From the NCBI GenBank assembly GCA_963701675.1, contig OY969623.1, positions 7,068,001 through 7,132,000 of the forward strand: a DNA stretch of 64,000 nucleotides. Reading direction: 5' to 3'. This document shows positions 53,767 through 62,029 of this stretch, piece after piece (position 1 is the stretch's first letter; every line of letters begins with the position of its first letter). A program made the translations under genes and the position numbers. The stretch comes from G963701675 sp963701675. GTDB lineage: Bacteria; Planctomycetota; Planctomycetia; Gemmatales; Gemmataceae. A model generated the notes under the pieces. That model had not been told where the DNA came from and searched no databases. It was given only the letters and a program-made list of their open reading frames with translations.

Positions 53767-54453
53767 ATGGACGGACTTATGGCAATAACGGGCTTCATCT
53801 TTGACGTCGATGGGACGCTAATTGACAGCAATGACGCGCATGCGCGGGCCTTTGTCGAGGCATTTGCGGAGAATGACCGCGCCGTCTCGTTCGAGACCGT
53901 GCGCAAACTGATCGGCATGGGCTCCGACAAGCTCATACCGGCAGCCGGTGGTGTCGAACAACGCACGGCGCTGTTTGAGACGATCGCCCAACGCAAAAAA
54001 GAGATTTTCAAGGAACAGTACTTACACGGCCTTAGGGCATTTCCTAAGGTGAAGAACCTTCTCTACGCCTTGCATCGGCGTAACGTGCGCCTGGCAACCG
54101 CCAGCTCGGCTGACCCGGATGAACTGACTCAGCTACTAAAGCTCACCGGTGCGGCAGAATTGTTTGAAACAAAGACGTCCTCAGGCGACGCTGAGGAATC
54201 GAAGCCGGATCCGGACATTGTGGAGGCGGCCATGGAAAAGCTGGCGTTACCCGCCAACCAGCTACTCATGATCGGCGACACGCCATACGATGTCGAAGCA
54301 GCCAGCCGGGCCGGCATTGCGATCATCGCCCTGCGTTGCGGCGGCTGGTCCGACAAAGAACTGTCCGGCGCTATCCGAGTCCTCGACGAGCCTGCCCAGC
54401 TTCTCGCGGAACTTGATTCTGTATTCACAGCTTCGGGTGCTTCCGAAGCTTAG
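53767..54453 (+). CDS. HAD-family phosphatase (PGP-like)
   Basis: A 228-residue HAD hydrolase. Motif I IFDVDGTLIDSN, motif II in LATASSADPDEL, Lys in ESKPDPDIV and motif III MIGDTPYDVEAA, with an alpha-helical cap between motifs I and II. Closest in appearance to phosphoglycolate phosphatase-like enzymes; substrate unknown. ATG at 53767 or 53779 (MAITG) could be used. Its end overlaps the convergent next gene by 4 bp. Confidence 0.9.
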   Translation: MDGLMAITGFIFDVDGTLIDSNDAHARAFVEAFAENDRAVSFETVRKLIGMGSDKLIPAAGGVEQRTALFETIAQRKKEIFKEQYLHGLRAFPKVKNLLYALHRRNVRLATASSADPDELTQLLKLTGAAELFETKTSSGDAEESKPDPDIVEAAMEKLALPANQLLMIGDTPYDVEAASRAGIAIIALRCGGWSDKELSGAIRVLDEPAQLLAELDSVFTASGASEA

Positions 54454-54749
54454 GCGCCTACGCGCGTGCGGTCGACGCCGCCATATTCTTCGGGATGTAA
54501 CTCCCGGTAGCGCCGTTCGTGATGATAAGCGAGGCCCAAGAAGGCAATACCCAGACCAATGAAAACGGATGCGATAAGCACGACCAAGGCAATCATCATG
54601 GACGGGGCGCCATAATAGACGCCGGCGAACGTCGTGTCCGGCGGATGCTGGTTGGTGATGCCGCCAAAACGCGTGCCGAAGCCGAGGGCGGTCAAGCCAA
54701 GCCCGATTAATGCCCCGGCAACAATGATACTCCCGCACAGTGCCCGCAT
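54450..54749 (-). CDS. Small two-helix membrane protein
   Basis: A 99-residue protein with hydrophobic segments near 5-25 and 50-75, loop FGGITNQHPPDTTFAGVYYG, and a hydrophilic tail rich in Glu/Arg (ERRYRELHPEEY). AAAGGAG precedes the ATG at 54749. Not a family I recognise. Confidence 0.68.
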   Translation of the reverse strand: MRALCGSIIVAGALIGLGLTALGFGTRFGGITNQHPPDTTFAGVYYGAPSMMIALVVLIASVFIGLGIAFLGLAYHHERRYRELHPEEYGGVDRTRVGA

Positions 54750-54790
54750 GATAACGCTCCTTTGCACAGGTTCAATGATGGATCGGATCG

Positions 54791-54952
54791 CTACTGGCCA
54801 ATGAGGCGAAGGCAGCCTCCGAACACAAGCAAAATGCCCGCCAAGATGATGAACAGACTGCTGCAGCCGCAGCTGGGCCAGAGACCGAGAGGCCCTTTGG
54901 GTGAGTAGTAGTTACCGCCTCCGAAGAGCGGCCCTCCGCTTCCAATGCTCAT
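54791..54952 (-). CDS. Short membrane protein of 53 residues
   Basis: Reading the minus strand from ATG 54952 (MSIGSGGPLFGGGNYY) gives 53 codons ending with TAG at 54791: a Gly/Ser-rich start with KGPLGLWPSCGCSS, then a hydrophobic helix (LFIILAGILLVFGG). GGAGG lies about eight bases upstream. It is below usual gene-size cut-offs but has a good ribosome site, is in frame throughout and sits between two minus-strand genes. Function unknown. Confidence 0.55.
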   Translation of the reverse strand: MSIGSGGPLFGGGNYYSPKGPLGLWPSCGCSSLFIILAGILLVFGGCLRLIGQ

Positions 54953-55021
54953 GGTTTCGTCCTCCTATCTTTGGGACACGGTACGGGAACGCCGTTATCG
55001 TATTCACTCACAAACTTAATG

Positions 55022-55045
55022 GCCCCGGCGTTATCGCGCCGGGGC
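55022..55045 (-). terminator. Hairpin at the end of the M48 gene
   Basis: GCCCCGGCG (55022-55030) and CGCCGGGGC (55037-55045) form a perfect nine-base stem across the stop codon of the M48 gene (55031-55033), followed on the minus strand by CATTAAGTTTGT. The GC stem and following T-rich stretch suggest a terminator. Confidence 0.5.
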
Positions 55046-55875
55046 GATTCGTCCCTCGTCGTAAGCTTTCTTCCCAGCAACCGCCATTGGGACCCAATCG
55101 TGAAGTTGAGCAATGCGCCGTTCATCGCTGGGATGGCTCGATATCACTTCTGGCATGTTAATACCCGCACGAGACCCGCGCACCATCTTCTGCCAGAACC
55201 GGATCGCCTCACGCGGATCGTAGCCTGCAAACGTCATTAGAAATACGCCTATGTGGTCGGCTTCGGACTCCTGCTCACGGTCATAGCGCAGGCGTCCCAA
55301 TTGCGCCAAAATGCTGCCCCCCAGTGCTGCCTCATGGGCAAGACGTTCGCTGGTGTGATGGGCGAGAGCATGCGCTATCTCATGACCCATGATCGCAGCG
55401 AGTTGGTCATCATTTTCCACGATGGAGAACATGCCGGAAAGGACTCCGACTTTGCCCGCCGGCAAGCAAAAGGCATTGGCATCCGGGCTTCGAAAGACCT
55501 TAAACTCCCATTCGAAATAGAAACCGCGGATGTGCAGGTTGATTTCTCGACGCAACGGTTCGATCTTCGTGGTGTCCGCGATGCGCCGGCCCACTTCCTT
55601 CACTCGTTGAGGTCCGGAACCGTCGGCAACTTCAGGGAGTTGTTGCTGAATCTTTTGGAAACTCTCTCTACCCAAAGCCAGCTCTTGGCGCGGGTGAGAT
55701 GGAGGCGTTGCGCGCACTGCCCCGGGCCCCGGTTTGCGCCCGGCTGTTCCGCACGGCAACCGGCGGTTACCAAGCAAGCGGCACCGACCAGAAACAAGGT
55801 TAAGCGGCGCGATCTTATACCCCGGCGATCGCATAGTGAATCAATGGCCGGATTCCTCCCGTCTGGTAGCGACAT
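55031..55875 (-). CDS. M48 metallopeptidase lipoprotein, signal region frameshifted
   Basis: Zinc protease of the BepA/M48 type. The body (frame ending 55031) has GHEIAHALAHH (HExxH), the third ligand in QESEADHIG and RSRAGINMPEVISSHP, with about 215 residues of catalytic domain. In this frame the N-terminus is an unnatural PCGTAGRKPGPG stretch, whereas another frame encodes RRLTLFLVGAACLVTAGC, a lipoprotein signal with lipobox VTAGC, and then runs into the body frame at a CCCC/GGG tract (55720-55730). So a single-base indel probably joins them; start at 55875 or, with a second indel, 55834. Confidence 0.78.
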
Positions 55876-56029
55876 TTGACATCCCGTCCTACAGCATATT
55901 CCGTGCCGATGTTAGGGATGTCCAAAAGGAAACCAGACGGGACTTCCAAGAAGATGGCTGGTCGATGTTTGGCGTTAAGATCGTAGGTATTCGGAGATGC
56001 ACGATTGCGTGACTAGCTAGGAACGGGAA

Positions 56030-56440
56030 TCACCGGCGAATCGGTCTATACTCAGGATCCCATCCGTCGTCATCGTCATCGAAATCCCCACGTGTTGCTA
56101 CGTTGATCACACCCGACATTCCCAGTCCGCCGGGCCCGCCGTGGAAGCTGCAATAGTAGGGAAAACTGCCGGGCGTCAAGAAAATCCGACGAAAGCGAAA
56201 CGGCGCGTTGTGTAGGCCGGAGTTCCAGATTGCGGTATCCGACGTTGTGGAATGAGGGATAGGGCCCGGCGAAACCCACGCCCAAACGACTTTATCCTGA
56301 ACGACGCAGTTGACGACCGGCGGACTAAACTGATTCGGTGCTGATTGAACAAGCACGGTGAACGTAGCCTGAGCGGATGCCATCGCGGGTACCGCAACCA
56401 TAGTCCCCAGTACAAGAATCCCGAGTATGAATCGTTTCAC
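56030..56440 (-). CDS. Exported cupredoxin (plastocyanin-like), Met axial ligand
   Basis: A 136-residue blue-copper protein with a signal peptide (cleavage after MASAQ). Copper ligands: His63 in IPHSTTS, Cys97 and His100 in YYCSFHGGPGG, and Met108 in GLGMSG. It ends in an acidic/Arg tail (GDFDDDDDGWDPEYRPIRR). Likely a periplasmic electron carrier. A paralogue lies 70 bp upstream on the same strand; the two may be cotranscribed. Confidence 0.9.
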   Translation of the reverse strand: MKRFILGILVLGTMVAVPAMASAQATFTVLVQSAPNQFSPPVVNCVVQDKVVWAWVSPGPIPHSTTSDTAIWNSGLHNAPFRFRRIFLTPGSFPYYCSFHGGPGGLGMSGVINVATRGDFDDDDDGWDPEYRPIRR

Positions 56441-56509
56441 AGCACCCTCCTTGTTTGATTGTTTCCCGTTTGCAGAGTCCTGACATCAATGGGCGATAAT
56501 CCACTGCCG

Positions 56510-56932
56510 CTAGGGGCGCCTCACCGGCGTTGGTTCCGGCATCGGCCACTCATCATCGTCGTCCCAGTGGCGACTGACGACCCGAATCACGCCGGCATGG
56601 CCGAACCCGCCGGGCGAGCCGTGCAAGATACAGTAGTACCAATGGTCGCCGACGATATTAAATGGCCTGCGGAATCGATATGGGTTAGAGTGAAGGCCTG
56701 AGTCAAACGCCGGAGTACCGTTGGGATAGGCGTTGGGGAAAAAATCGGAGGTCACCGTGTGGGCGCCACTGATAAATGCCCACACGACCTTGTCGCCGAC
56801 GTTGATGGTAACGTCAGCCGGCGTGAATGCGCCGGGGTTGCTTGTCACGAGAACGGTATACGTGTCGGCATTCGCCGCCGCACTTAATCCGAAGGCGAGC
56901 CCGAGTGTCAGGATTGGCCAAGCTCGTTTCAC
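56510..56932 (-). CDS. Exported cupredoxin paralogue with His at the axial position
   Basis: A 140-residue paralogue. The GTG start at 56932 gives VKRAWPILTLGLAFGLSAAAN as signal peptide, matching the paralogue; an ATG eight codons upstream is an alternative. Copper ligands His58 in AHTVTS, Cys101 and His104 in YYCILHGSPGGFG; where the paralogue has Met, this protein has His112 (FGHAGV). Acidic tail RHWDDDDEWP. A His axial ligand would change the copper potential; that is inferred. Confidence 0.85.
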   Translation of the reverse strand: MKRAWPILTLGLAFGLSAAANADTYTVLVTSNPGAFTPADVTINVGDKVVWAFISGAHTVTSDFFPNAYPNGTPAFDSGLHSNPYRFRRPFNIVGDHWYYCILHGSPGGFGHAGVIRVVSRHWDDDDEWPMPEPTPVRRP

Positions 56933-57075
56933 AACATCACCTCTTCCACGTCTCATAGCGCGATCCGACGCAGTCCCAGCTTTCCCCGTCCGAAGCTAGG
57001 ACGTGCGGACAAACGATAGTGCCAGCGTAAGTTAGGCGTAAGTGGATTGCAAACGAAAAGTCGAGGAAAATCCGC

Positions 57076-57675
57076 GTGTCGGCGTTTGACCTAATCCAAG
57101 TTCATCCGTCCATCCCATGGGGACCGGCAGGGTGCGGCAGCGGGGCGTGTGAGGCCAGGCGGGGACTTCCGTTGCGGAAGCTGCTGGAAGAATACGTGCC
57201 GCGCGTTTATCGGTTCGCCCTGCGCCTGACGCGGGACCCCGATGCGGCTGAGGGCCTTACGCAGGAAACCATGCTCCGTGCATGGCGGCGGCTGGATCGG
57301 TTGCGAGAACCCGGCGCGGTCCGGGTCTGGCTGTTCCGCATCACGGCCAACCTGTGGCGGGATCAACTGCGCCGCCGCAAGTCGCCGGTGGAACGAGCCG
57401 AATCGGTCAGCGACAACCACGTCGGCCCATGCGTGTCGGCTGAGGCAGCGATGGCAGGCCGTGAGGCAGCCGATCTCGCGCTGGAAGCCCTGCACGCGTT
57501 GCCGGAACGACAGCGTGAAGTGCTGTACCTGAATGCCTGTGAAGGACTCTCCGCGAGTGAGATCGCCGAAGTATTGGGAATCTCTCTGGATGCAACTAAA
57601 GCGAGCCTCAGCCTCGCCCGCAAGAGGATGCGGCTAGAGCTCAGCGACCTTTTGGATGAGATGCCTCTGCCATGA
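57076..57675 (+). CDS. ECF sigma factor (RpoE-like)
   Basis: A 199-residue ECF sigma factor: region 2 EEYVPRVYRFALRLTRDPDAAEGLTQETMLRAWRRL-type sequence and VRVWLFRITANLWRDQLR; region 4 LPERQREVLYLNACEGLSASEIAEVLGISLDATKASLS (HTH). GTG start at 57076 uncertain; a later start is possible. ATGA overlap with the anti-sigma gene downstream indicates translational coupling. Confidence 0.92.
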   Translation: MSAFDLIQVHPSIPWGPAGCGSGACEARRGLPLRKLLEEYVPRVYRFALRLTRDPDAAEGLTQETMLRAWRRLDRLREPGAVRVWLFRITANLWRDQLRRRKSPVERAESVSDNHVGPCVSAEAAMAGREAADLALEALHALPERQREVLYLNACEGLSASEIAEVLGISLDATKASLSLARKRMRLELSDLLDEMPLP

Positions 57676-58208
57676 CGGTATCACCCTGTGAGCTGATCGA
57701 CGGTTATCTCGGAAAATGGCTCGACGCGTCCGACGCGGCGGCGTTCCAAAATCATCTTGTCGGTTGTGCCGAGTGTCGCCAAGCCGTCCTCGAGCAGGAG
57801 GAGATCAATCGGCTGCTCGTCGCTGCGCAACCGGAAGTACCCGCTCGATTGATACGCCGGTTTGAGCAAGATCTTTATTCGATTCGACGTCGCAAGGCGC
57901 TGGCGTGGGGTGTCGCGCTTGCAGCAAGCGTTGTGATGGCGTTATTCGGCGTCGATCGGCTACTCCGAAACTTTGATGGTGAACGAGCGCAGCCGGTGGT
58001 CGTTGCGCGTGACCAAACTCGGGAAATGGCCCCGCCGACGCGCGTCCGGGTGACGTTTGCATCCGACTCCGAAGTCATTGCCGTGCCTCAGAAAACGCAA
58101 AATCCCGGCGTAACCATCATTTGGGTTTATCCCGTCCTGCAGACGGCTGTTCAACCAAATACATCGCCGGGTGAACCAGTTTCGAACTCAGAAAGGAGTG
58201 AATCGTGA
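57672..58208 (+). CDS. Membrane anti-sigma factor with zinc finger
   Basis: A 178-residue anti-sigma factor: zinc-binding HLVGCAECR (H-x3-C-x2-C) in the N-terminal domain, one membrane helix at about 78-96 (ALAWGVALAASVVMAL), and a periplasmic domain (TRVRVTFASDSEVIAVP). ATGA overlap with the sigma gene and GTGA overlap with the downstream gene. It presumably sequesters the sigma factor until an envelope signal releases it. Confidence 0.87.
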   Translation: MTVSPCELIDGYLGKWLDASDAAAFQNHLVGCAECRQAVLEQEEINRLLVAAQPEVPARLIRRFEQDLYSIRRRKALAWGVALAASVVMALFGVDRLLRNFDGERAQPVVVARDQTREMAPPTRVRVTFASDSEVIAVPQKTQNPGVTIIWVYPVLQTAVQPNTSPGEPVSNSERSES

Positions 58209-59227
58209 TCACACGATTGTTACGTTCCACGATTGTGTATTTGTTTTCGTTGCTCGTACTTGGCACATTTGCTCCACTTGGCGCCAACGGTCAGGCAAAG
58301 GACAAGCCGGCGCCCGATGCCAATTATCGGGTTCTGCAACTTAAGTATTCGTCCGCCAATGAACTCGCCCATATGCTAAGTGAGTTTTTCAATGAACGCC
58401 CCGTCCGAGTGATGGCAGACTCCCGTTCAAATACGCTGATCATTTCAGCCAGCGAATCGGACTTTCCGTTGATCAGAGATCTCGTGGAAAGGCTGGATTC
58501 GGAACCGCCAAATAAAGACGGCGACAAGACCGAGGTAAACATCATTCATCTCAAGTACATCCCCGCGGACAAGAACCTCGAAACCATGCTTAAGACGGTG
58601 ATCAGCGCCGCCCGAACCAAGGCAGCGGTTGCGATGGACCCAAATCGCAACGCTATCGTTTTTTCCGGCGATCAGAACACCTTACGGAGCGTCACGGCGC
58701 TCTTAGAAAGTCTCGACAAGCCGGTTGCGAAAGAACAACCCGCGCGCGAGATGCAAGTCCGCGTGGTTTGGCTCGCCAGCGCATCAGGCGGAAAGCCTGA
58801 TAAGGACGTTCCCAAACCGCCGGGCGACCTACACGAGGTCGTGGCCGAACTCGACAAACTCGGCGTTCGGGAACCGTTCCTAATCTCCCAGGCAGTAGTG
58901 AACGTCACGAGTAACGGGACTTTTGAATTGCAGGGCACGGCGCAACTCGGTTCAACTCCGTGCGTCTTCGCGATTGCGGGCCAAATCGGGAATAAGCCGA
59001 GTGACGTCCCGATGTTGCAAATCAGTATCGACGCAACGAGTCAGGCCTCCCGCGTCGAACGAGGATTCGGCGGTGGCCGAGATACACCACTGTGCCGGAT
59101 TCAAACGCAGATTTCAGCGCCCACCGGCCACCCCGTTGTGCTCGGGGTAACGCCGACGGGAAACCTGACGTCCGTATTCGTAATTCAACTCTTGCCGAAA
59201 CGGACGATTGGCGAACGAAAGCAGTAG
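58205..59227 (+). CDS. Exported secretin N-domain protein
   Basis: A 340-residue exported protein with a signal peptide (cleavage about LGANG) and two secretin short domains: YRVLQLKYSSANELAHMLSEFFNERPVRVMADSRSNTLIIS and HLKYIPADKNLETMLKTVISAARTKAAVAMDPNRNAIVFS type repeats. The secretin beta-barrel is absent; the C-terminal part (ISIDATSQASRVERGFG) is not recognised. GTG start with AAAGGAG seven bases upstream, GTGA overlap with the anti-sigma gene. Possibly a periplasmic partner of a distant secretion system, or a sensor coupled to the sigma pathway. Confidence 0.82.
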   Translation: MITRLLRSTIVYLFSLLVLGTFAPLGANGQAKDKPAPDANYRVLQLKYSSANELAHMLSEFFNERPVRVMADSRSNTLIISASESDFPLIRDLVERLDSEPPNKDGDKTEVNIIHLKYIPADKNLETMLKTVISAARTKAAVAMDPNRNAIVFSGDQNTLRSVTALLESLDKPVAKEQPAREMQVRVVWLASASGGKPDKDVPKPPGDLHEVVAELDKLGVREPFLISQAVVNVTSNGTFELQGTAQLGSTPCVFAIAGQIGNKPSDVPMLQISIDATSQASRVERGFGGGRDTPLCRIQTQISAPTGHPVVLGVTPTGNLTSVFVIQLLPKRTIGERKQ

Positions 59228-59238
59228 TTACATCTGTG

Positions 59239-59883
59239 ATGTTGACGACCGGCGGAATCGTGCTGTGCGGCGGGCAGAGCAAACGCATGGGGCAACCCAA
59301 GGCGTGGCTGCCATTTGCCGGCGAGCTCATGTTGCAGCGCGTCGTTCGCCTGGTGGGTGAAGCCGTTCGGCCGGTCGTTGTCGTGGCCGCTCCGGGGCAG
59401 GAGCTGCCATCCTTGCCGCCTGAGGTGCCCATCGTTCGCGATGAAACACAAGGCCGTGGTCCGTTGCAGGGCTTGGCGGCAGGATTGAAGGCCTTAGAAT
59501 CTCAAGTCGATGCGGCCTATGTGTCGTCGTGCGATGTGCCCTTGCTACGACCTGCGTTCATACGGCGGGTTATCGACCAGTTGTGCGATTACCAGATTTG
59601 CGTGCCGCACATCGATGACAAATATCATCCTCTCGCGGCCGTGTACCGGGTGACTGTGCTCCCGGCTGTTCAAGAATTGCTGGCCGCGGATCGCTTACGG
59701 CCGTTCTTTCTCTTCGATTCGGTCCCGACGCGGTTCGCCAATGCTGAAGAGTTGGTCGACATCGATCCGGCACTTGAGTCGCTTGAGAATCTTAATACGC
59801 CGGCGGATTATGAGAAGGCAATCAGCTTAGCCAGTTCTCCACGCCGACACCGGCCACCGCCTCAAAGTCACGATCTGCGCTGA
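59239..59883 (+). CDS. mobA: Molybdenum cofactor guanylyltransferase (MobA-like)
   Basis: Adds GMP to the molybdenum cofactor. The 214-residue protein begins MLTTGGIVLCGGQSKRMGQP (nucleotide-binding loop LCGGxSxRMG with PKAWL), and has VVVAAPGQ, VRDETQGRGPLQGL and AAYVSSCDVPLLRP (Mg-binding Asp). The ATG at 59239 starts 11 bp after the secretin-like gene. The C-terminal 60 bases overlap the end of vapC on the other strand. Other moco genes are not nearby; nucleotidyltransferases of similar fold for MobA-like proteins are possible. Confidence 0.86.
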   Translation: MLTTGGIVLCGGQSKRMGQPKAWLPFAGELMLQRVVRLVGEAVRPVVVVAAPGQELPSLPPEVPIVRDETQGRGPLQGLAAGLKALESQVDAAYVSSCDVPLLRPAFIRRVIDQLCDYQICVPHIDDKYHPLAAVYRVTVLPAVQELLAADRLRPFFLFDSVPTRFANAEELVDIDPALESLENLNTPADYEKAISLASSPRRHRPPPQSHDLR

Positions 59884-60215
59884 GAATGGTTAAGTCCATG
59901 AACCGCGCTTGCGCGGCCATCATCATGTCAACTCGGCCGGCGGTACGAAGCTCATGAAATATGGACCCGTACACCATAGTGACTTCTCTCTCGACCGGCC
60001 AAATTCGAACACGTTCAAGTAATCGACGCAATCGCACGTCGGAGCGAATGGTGTTTATGAACGATCACGATCGCGACCTCCAACTCACAGAGTGCGGGAA
60101 CGCACGTCCCAACGCGGATGCCTGTCCGACGGGTTTGTTCAATCCGCTCCCTGAGGGGCGATACGGGACGTATCGCCGCGCTTAGGTGATTCGTATCTAA
60201 AAGGTAGCCCTTCAT
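59822..60215 (-). pseudogene. VapC-type PIN toxin, frameshifted
   Basis: Two frames together make one PIN-domain ribonuclease: MKGYLLDTNHLSAAIR and VPALCELEVAIV (frame from 60215), then LRRLLERVRIWPVERE, MMMAAQARFMDLTILSADRDFEAV (frame ending 59822). Catalytic acids DTN, CELEV and SADRDF are all present. The frames switch between about 60035 and 60065. Its ATG overlaps the antitoxin stop by four bases, the usual vapBC arrangement. The lesion is one base, so error or decay both fit. Confidence 0.85.
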
Positions 60216-60478
60216 TCACCCAGTCCCATGTCGCGGCGTACCAGGGCTTTCGCGCTCTCGTCCGCCGTTGCCAAGGTAGCGTCGAAGAGCAACCAGTCAA
60301 CATCGGTAAGATCGGCGGTCAAGGTGTCCATGTCCTTCAGCCACAAAGCGCCTTCCCGCTCGCTACTGCTGTCTTCACGTTCCACTGCTTCGATGGCAAG
60401 CTCTTGCCCCTCCGACCACTCCGATGGCAAGGGGTCCAGGGGAGCAACGACACCGTTCTTGACTACTGCGCGAATCAT
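60212..60478 (-). CDS. Antitoxin partner of VapC
   Basis: An 88-residue protein starting MIRAVVKNGVVAPLDPLPSE, like small DUF104-type antitoxins, with a Glu/Ala-rich middle and a C-terminal ALVRRDMGLGE tail. It directly precedes the PIN toxin with an ATGA overlap. VapB-like role inferred from context and length; the DNA-binding fold is not certain. Confidence 0.78.
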   Translation of the reverse strand: MIRAVVKNGVVAPLDPLPSEWSEGQELAIEAVEREDSSSEREGALWLKDMDTLTADLTDVDWLLFDATLATADESAKALVRRDMGLGE

Positions 60479-60530
60479 GTTGATTCCCCTTGCAAATGAA
60501 AAAATGAGCGCGCTCGGATCGCGACTCCAA

Positions 60531-61943
60531 TTATTCCGACACCGCTTTAGCCCCAGCTACTTTGCCGTCTGACGCCAGGTAAAAACTCACATACACCGGC
60601 TTGCCTGCCGTTTCCGCTTTGTAGTGCAGAAGCCGGCTCACTCGAACGCCATGGCGCTCGACTTGGTGACCGCTAACGTCGTCTTCGGCGATAAAGGTCA
60701 GGGACTTTACATCACGAAGTGATCGTGTCGCTCGATTTTTCTCCGCGGCGGTAAGCGTCGCGAAGTGATCGCGGTGTTCCGACGTCAACAACGGCGATTC
60801 GGCCTTGCCGGCGGCAACGTCGATCGCCAATTCCTTGAGTGCCTCGGTCAGTTTCGGATCCGGGTCCGACATGGGCTTAACCATGCTCAGTGGCATGAGA
60901 CTCGGCTCATAAAAACCCGCAATGCCGCGCGCGATTCGTGTCGGATCAGAAGCAACTCGATTCGTGAGCACGATAACCGTGAGTTTCTGGTCGACGAACC
61001 GGGAGATATGCGTTTGAAAGCCTTGCCACGCGCCGCCGTGCTCGATTTCTTTCTTGCCGCGCTGTTCGCTGAGTGCCCATCCGAAGCCGTAGGGGTGAGT
61101 GCGGCCGTTGTTCAGCTTCACCGGCGTCCATGATTGTTGCAGGCTCGATTTCTTGAGCGCCTTTTCCGTGTACAACCCCGCGTCCCATTTCGCCATGTCG
61201 AGCACCGTGAATAGCAGGCTCCCATCCGCGGTTTGGTTCAGCGTGGGCGATACCCATTGCTGATTCTTGATCGTCTTGCCGGCGAGTCGATATCCGGCGG
61301 CGCGATTCGGTACGATGTCCGCCTCCACGTTAACCAATGCAGTCGTCATTCCGAGTGGATCGAAGACCCTTTCCTTCAGCACGTCGCCGTAGAACTTACC
61401 GGACGCTTTCTTAATGATGATGCCAAGCAATGCATAACCGGTGTTACTGTAGCGCCACTGGTCGCCCGGTGGAAAATCGACCTTGGCCTTCGCGGAGAGG
61501 GCGACGATTTCCGTATCGGTGTAGTCCTTGCGAAGGTTGAGACTATTCGTGAGGTCCTTGATGCCGGATGTATGCGTCAAAAGGTGGCGAATGGTGATGT
61601 CCTTCCAAGCGTCTGGCGACTCCTCGAGATACTTCGTAATCGGATCGTCGAGACTCATCTTCCCGTCTTCGACGAGCGCCATGACGGCGGCGGCGGTGAA
61701 TTGCTTGCCCACGGAGCCGGATTGGTAGACCGTGTCCTTGGTGGCGGGAACATTCAGCTCGACATTGGCCAGGCCGTATCCCTCGGCTTTCACGATTTCG
61801 CCGTTACGAACGACGGCGATCGACAGGCCGGGGATCTTCTGCCTTTCCAGTTCACCACGGACATAGTCGTCCACCTCGTCGGACTTTGCCGACTGTGGGA
61901 GGATGATCAATACGACGGTTGCCAACCACAGTATTCGCGCCAC
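60531..61943 (-). CDS. Exported serine hydrolase (class C beta-lactamase/PBP family)
   Basis: A 470-residue exported protein with signal peptide (MARILWLATVVLIILPQSAKS). Active-site motifs: SVGK (Ser77, Lys80) in YQSGSVGKQFTAAAVMALVE, YSN in QWRYSNTGYALLG and HGG-like EHGGAWQGF. This matches the serine beta-lactamase-like/esterase/peptidase superfamily; antibiotic hydrolysis is not implied. The C-terminal 130 residues are additional (RATRSLRDVKSLTF), resembling the tail of planctomycete members. Confidence 0.89.
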   Translation of the reverse strand: MARILWLATVVLIILPQSAKSDEVDDYVRGELERQKIPGLSIAVVRNGEIVKAEGYGLANVELNVPATKDTVYQSGSVGKQFTAAAVMALVEDGKMSLDDPITKYLEESPDAWKDITIRHLLTHTSGIKDLTNSLNLRKDYTDTEIVALSAKAKVDFPPGDQWRYSNTGYALLGIIIKKASGKFYGDVLKERVFDPLGMTTALVNVEADIVPNRAAGYRLAGKTIKNQQWVSPTLNQTADGSLLFTVLDMAKWDAGLYTEKALKKSSLQQSWTPVKLNNGRTHPYGFGWALSEQRGKKEIEHGGAWQGFQTHISRFVDQKLTVIVLTNRVASDPTRIARGIAGFYEPSLMPLSMVKPMSDPDPKLTEALKELAIDVAAGKAESPLLTSEHRDHFATLTAAEKNRATRSLRDVKSLTFIAEDDVSGHQVERHGVRVSRLLHYKAETAGKPVYVSFYLASDGKVAGAKAVSE

Positions 61944-62029
61944 AACTTTTCTCCATTCAGTTTTGCAATTTCGGCCTGAAGCCGATTATACTGTGAACGG
62001 GCCTAAACACGGATCAAGAGGAACGAAAG

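Noticed and set aside
60531..61943. Antibiotic-resistance beta-lactamase
   Set aside because: The protein matches the wider serine hydrolase/esterase superfamily; resistance cannot be claimed from the SxxK motif alone.
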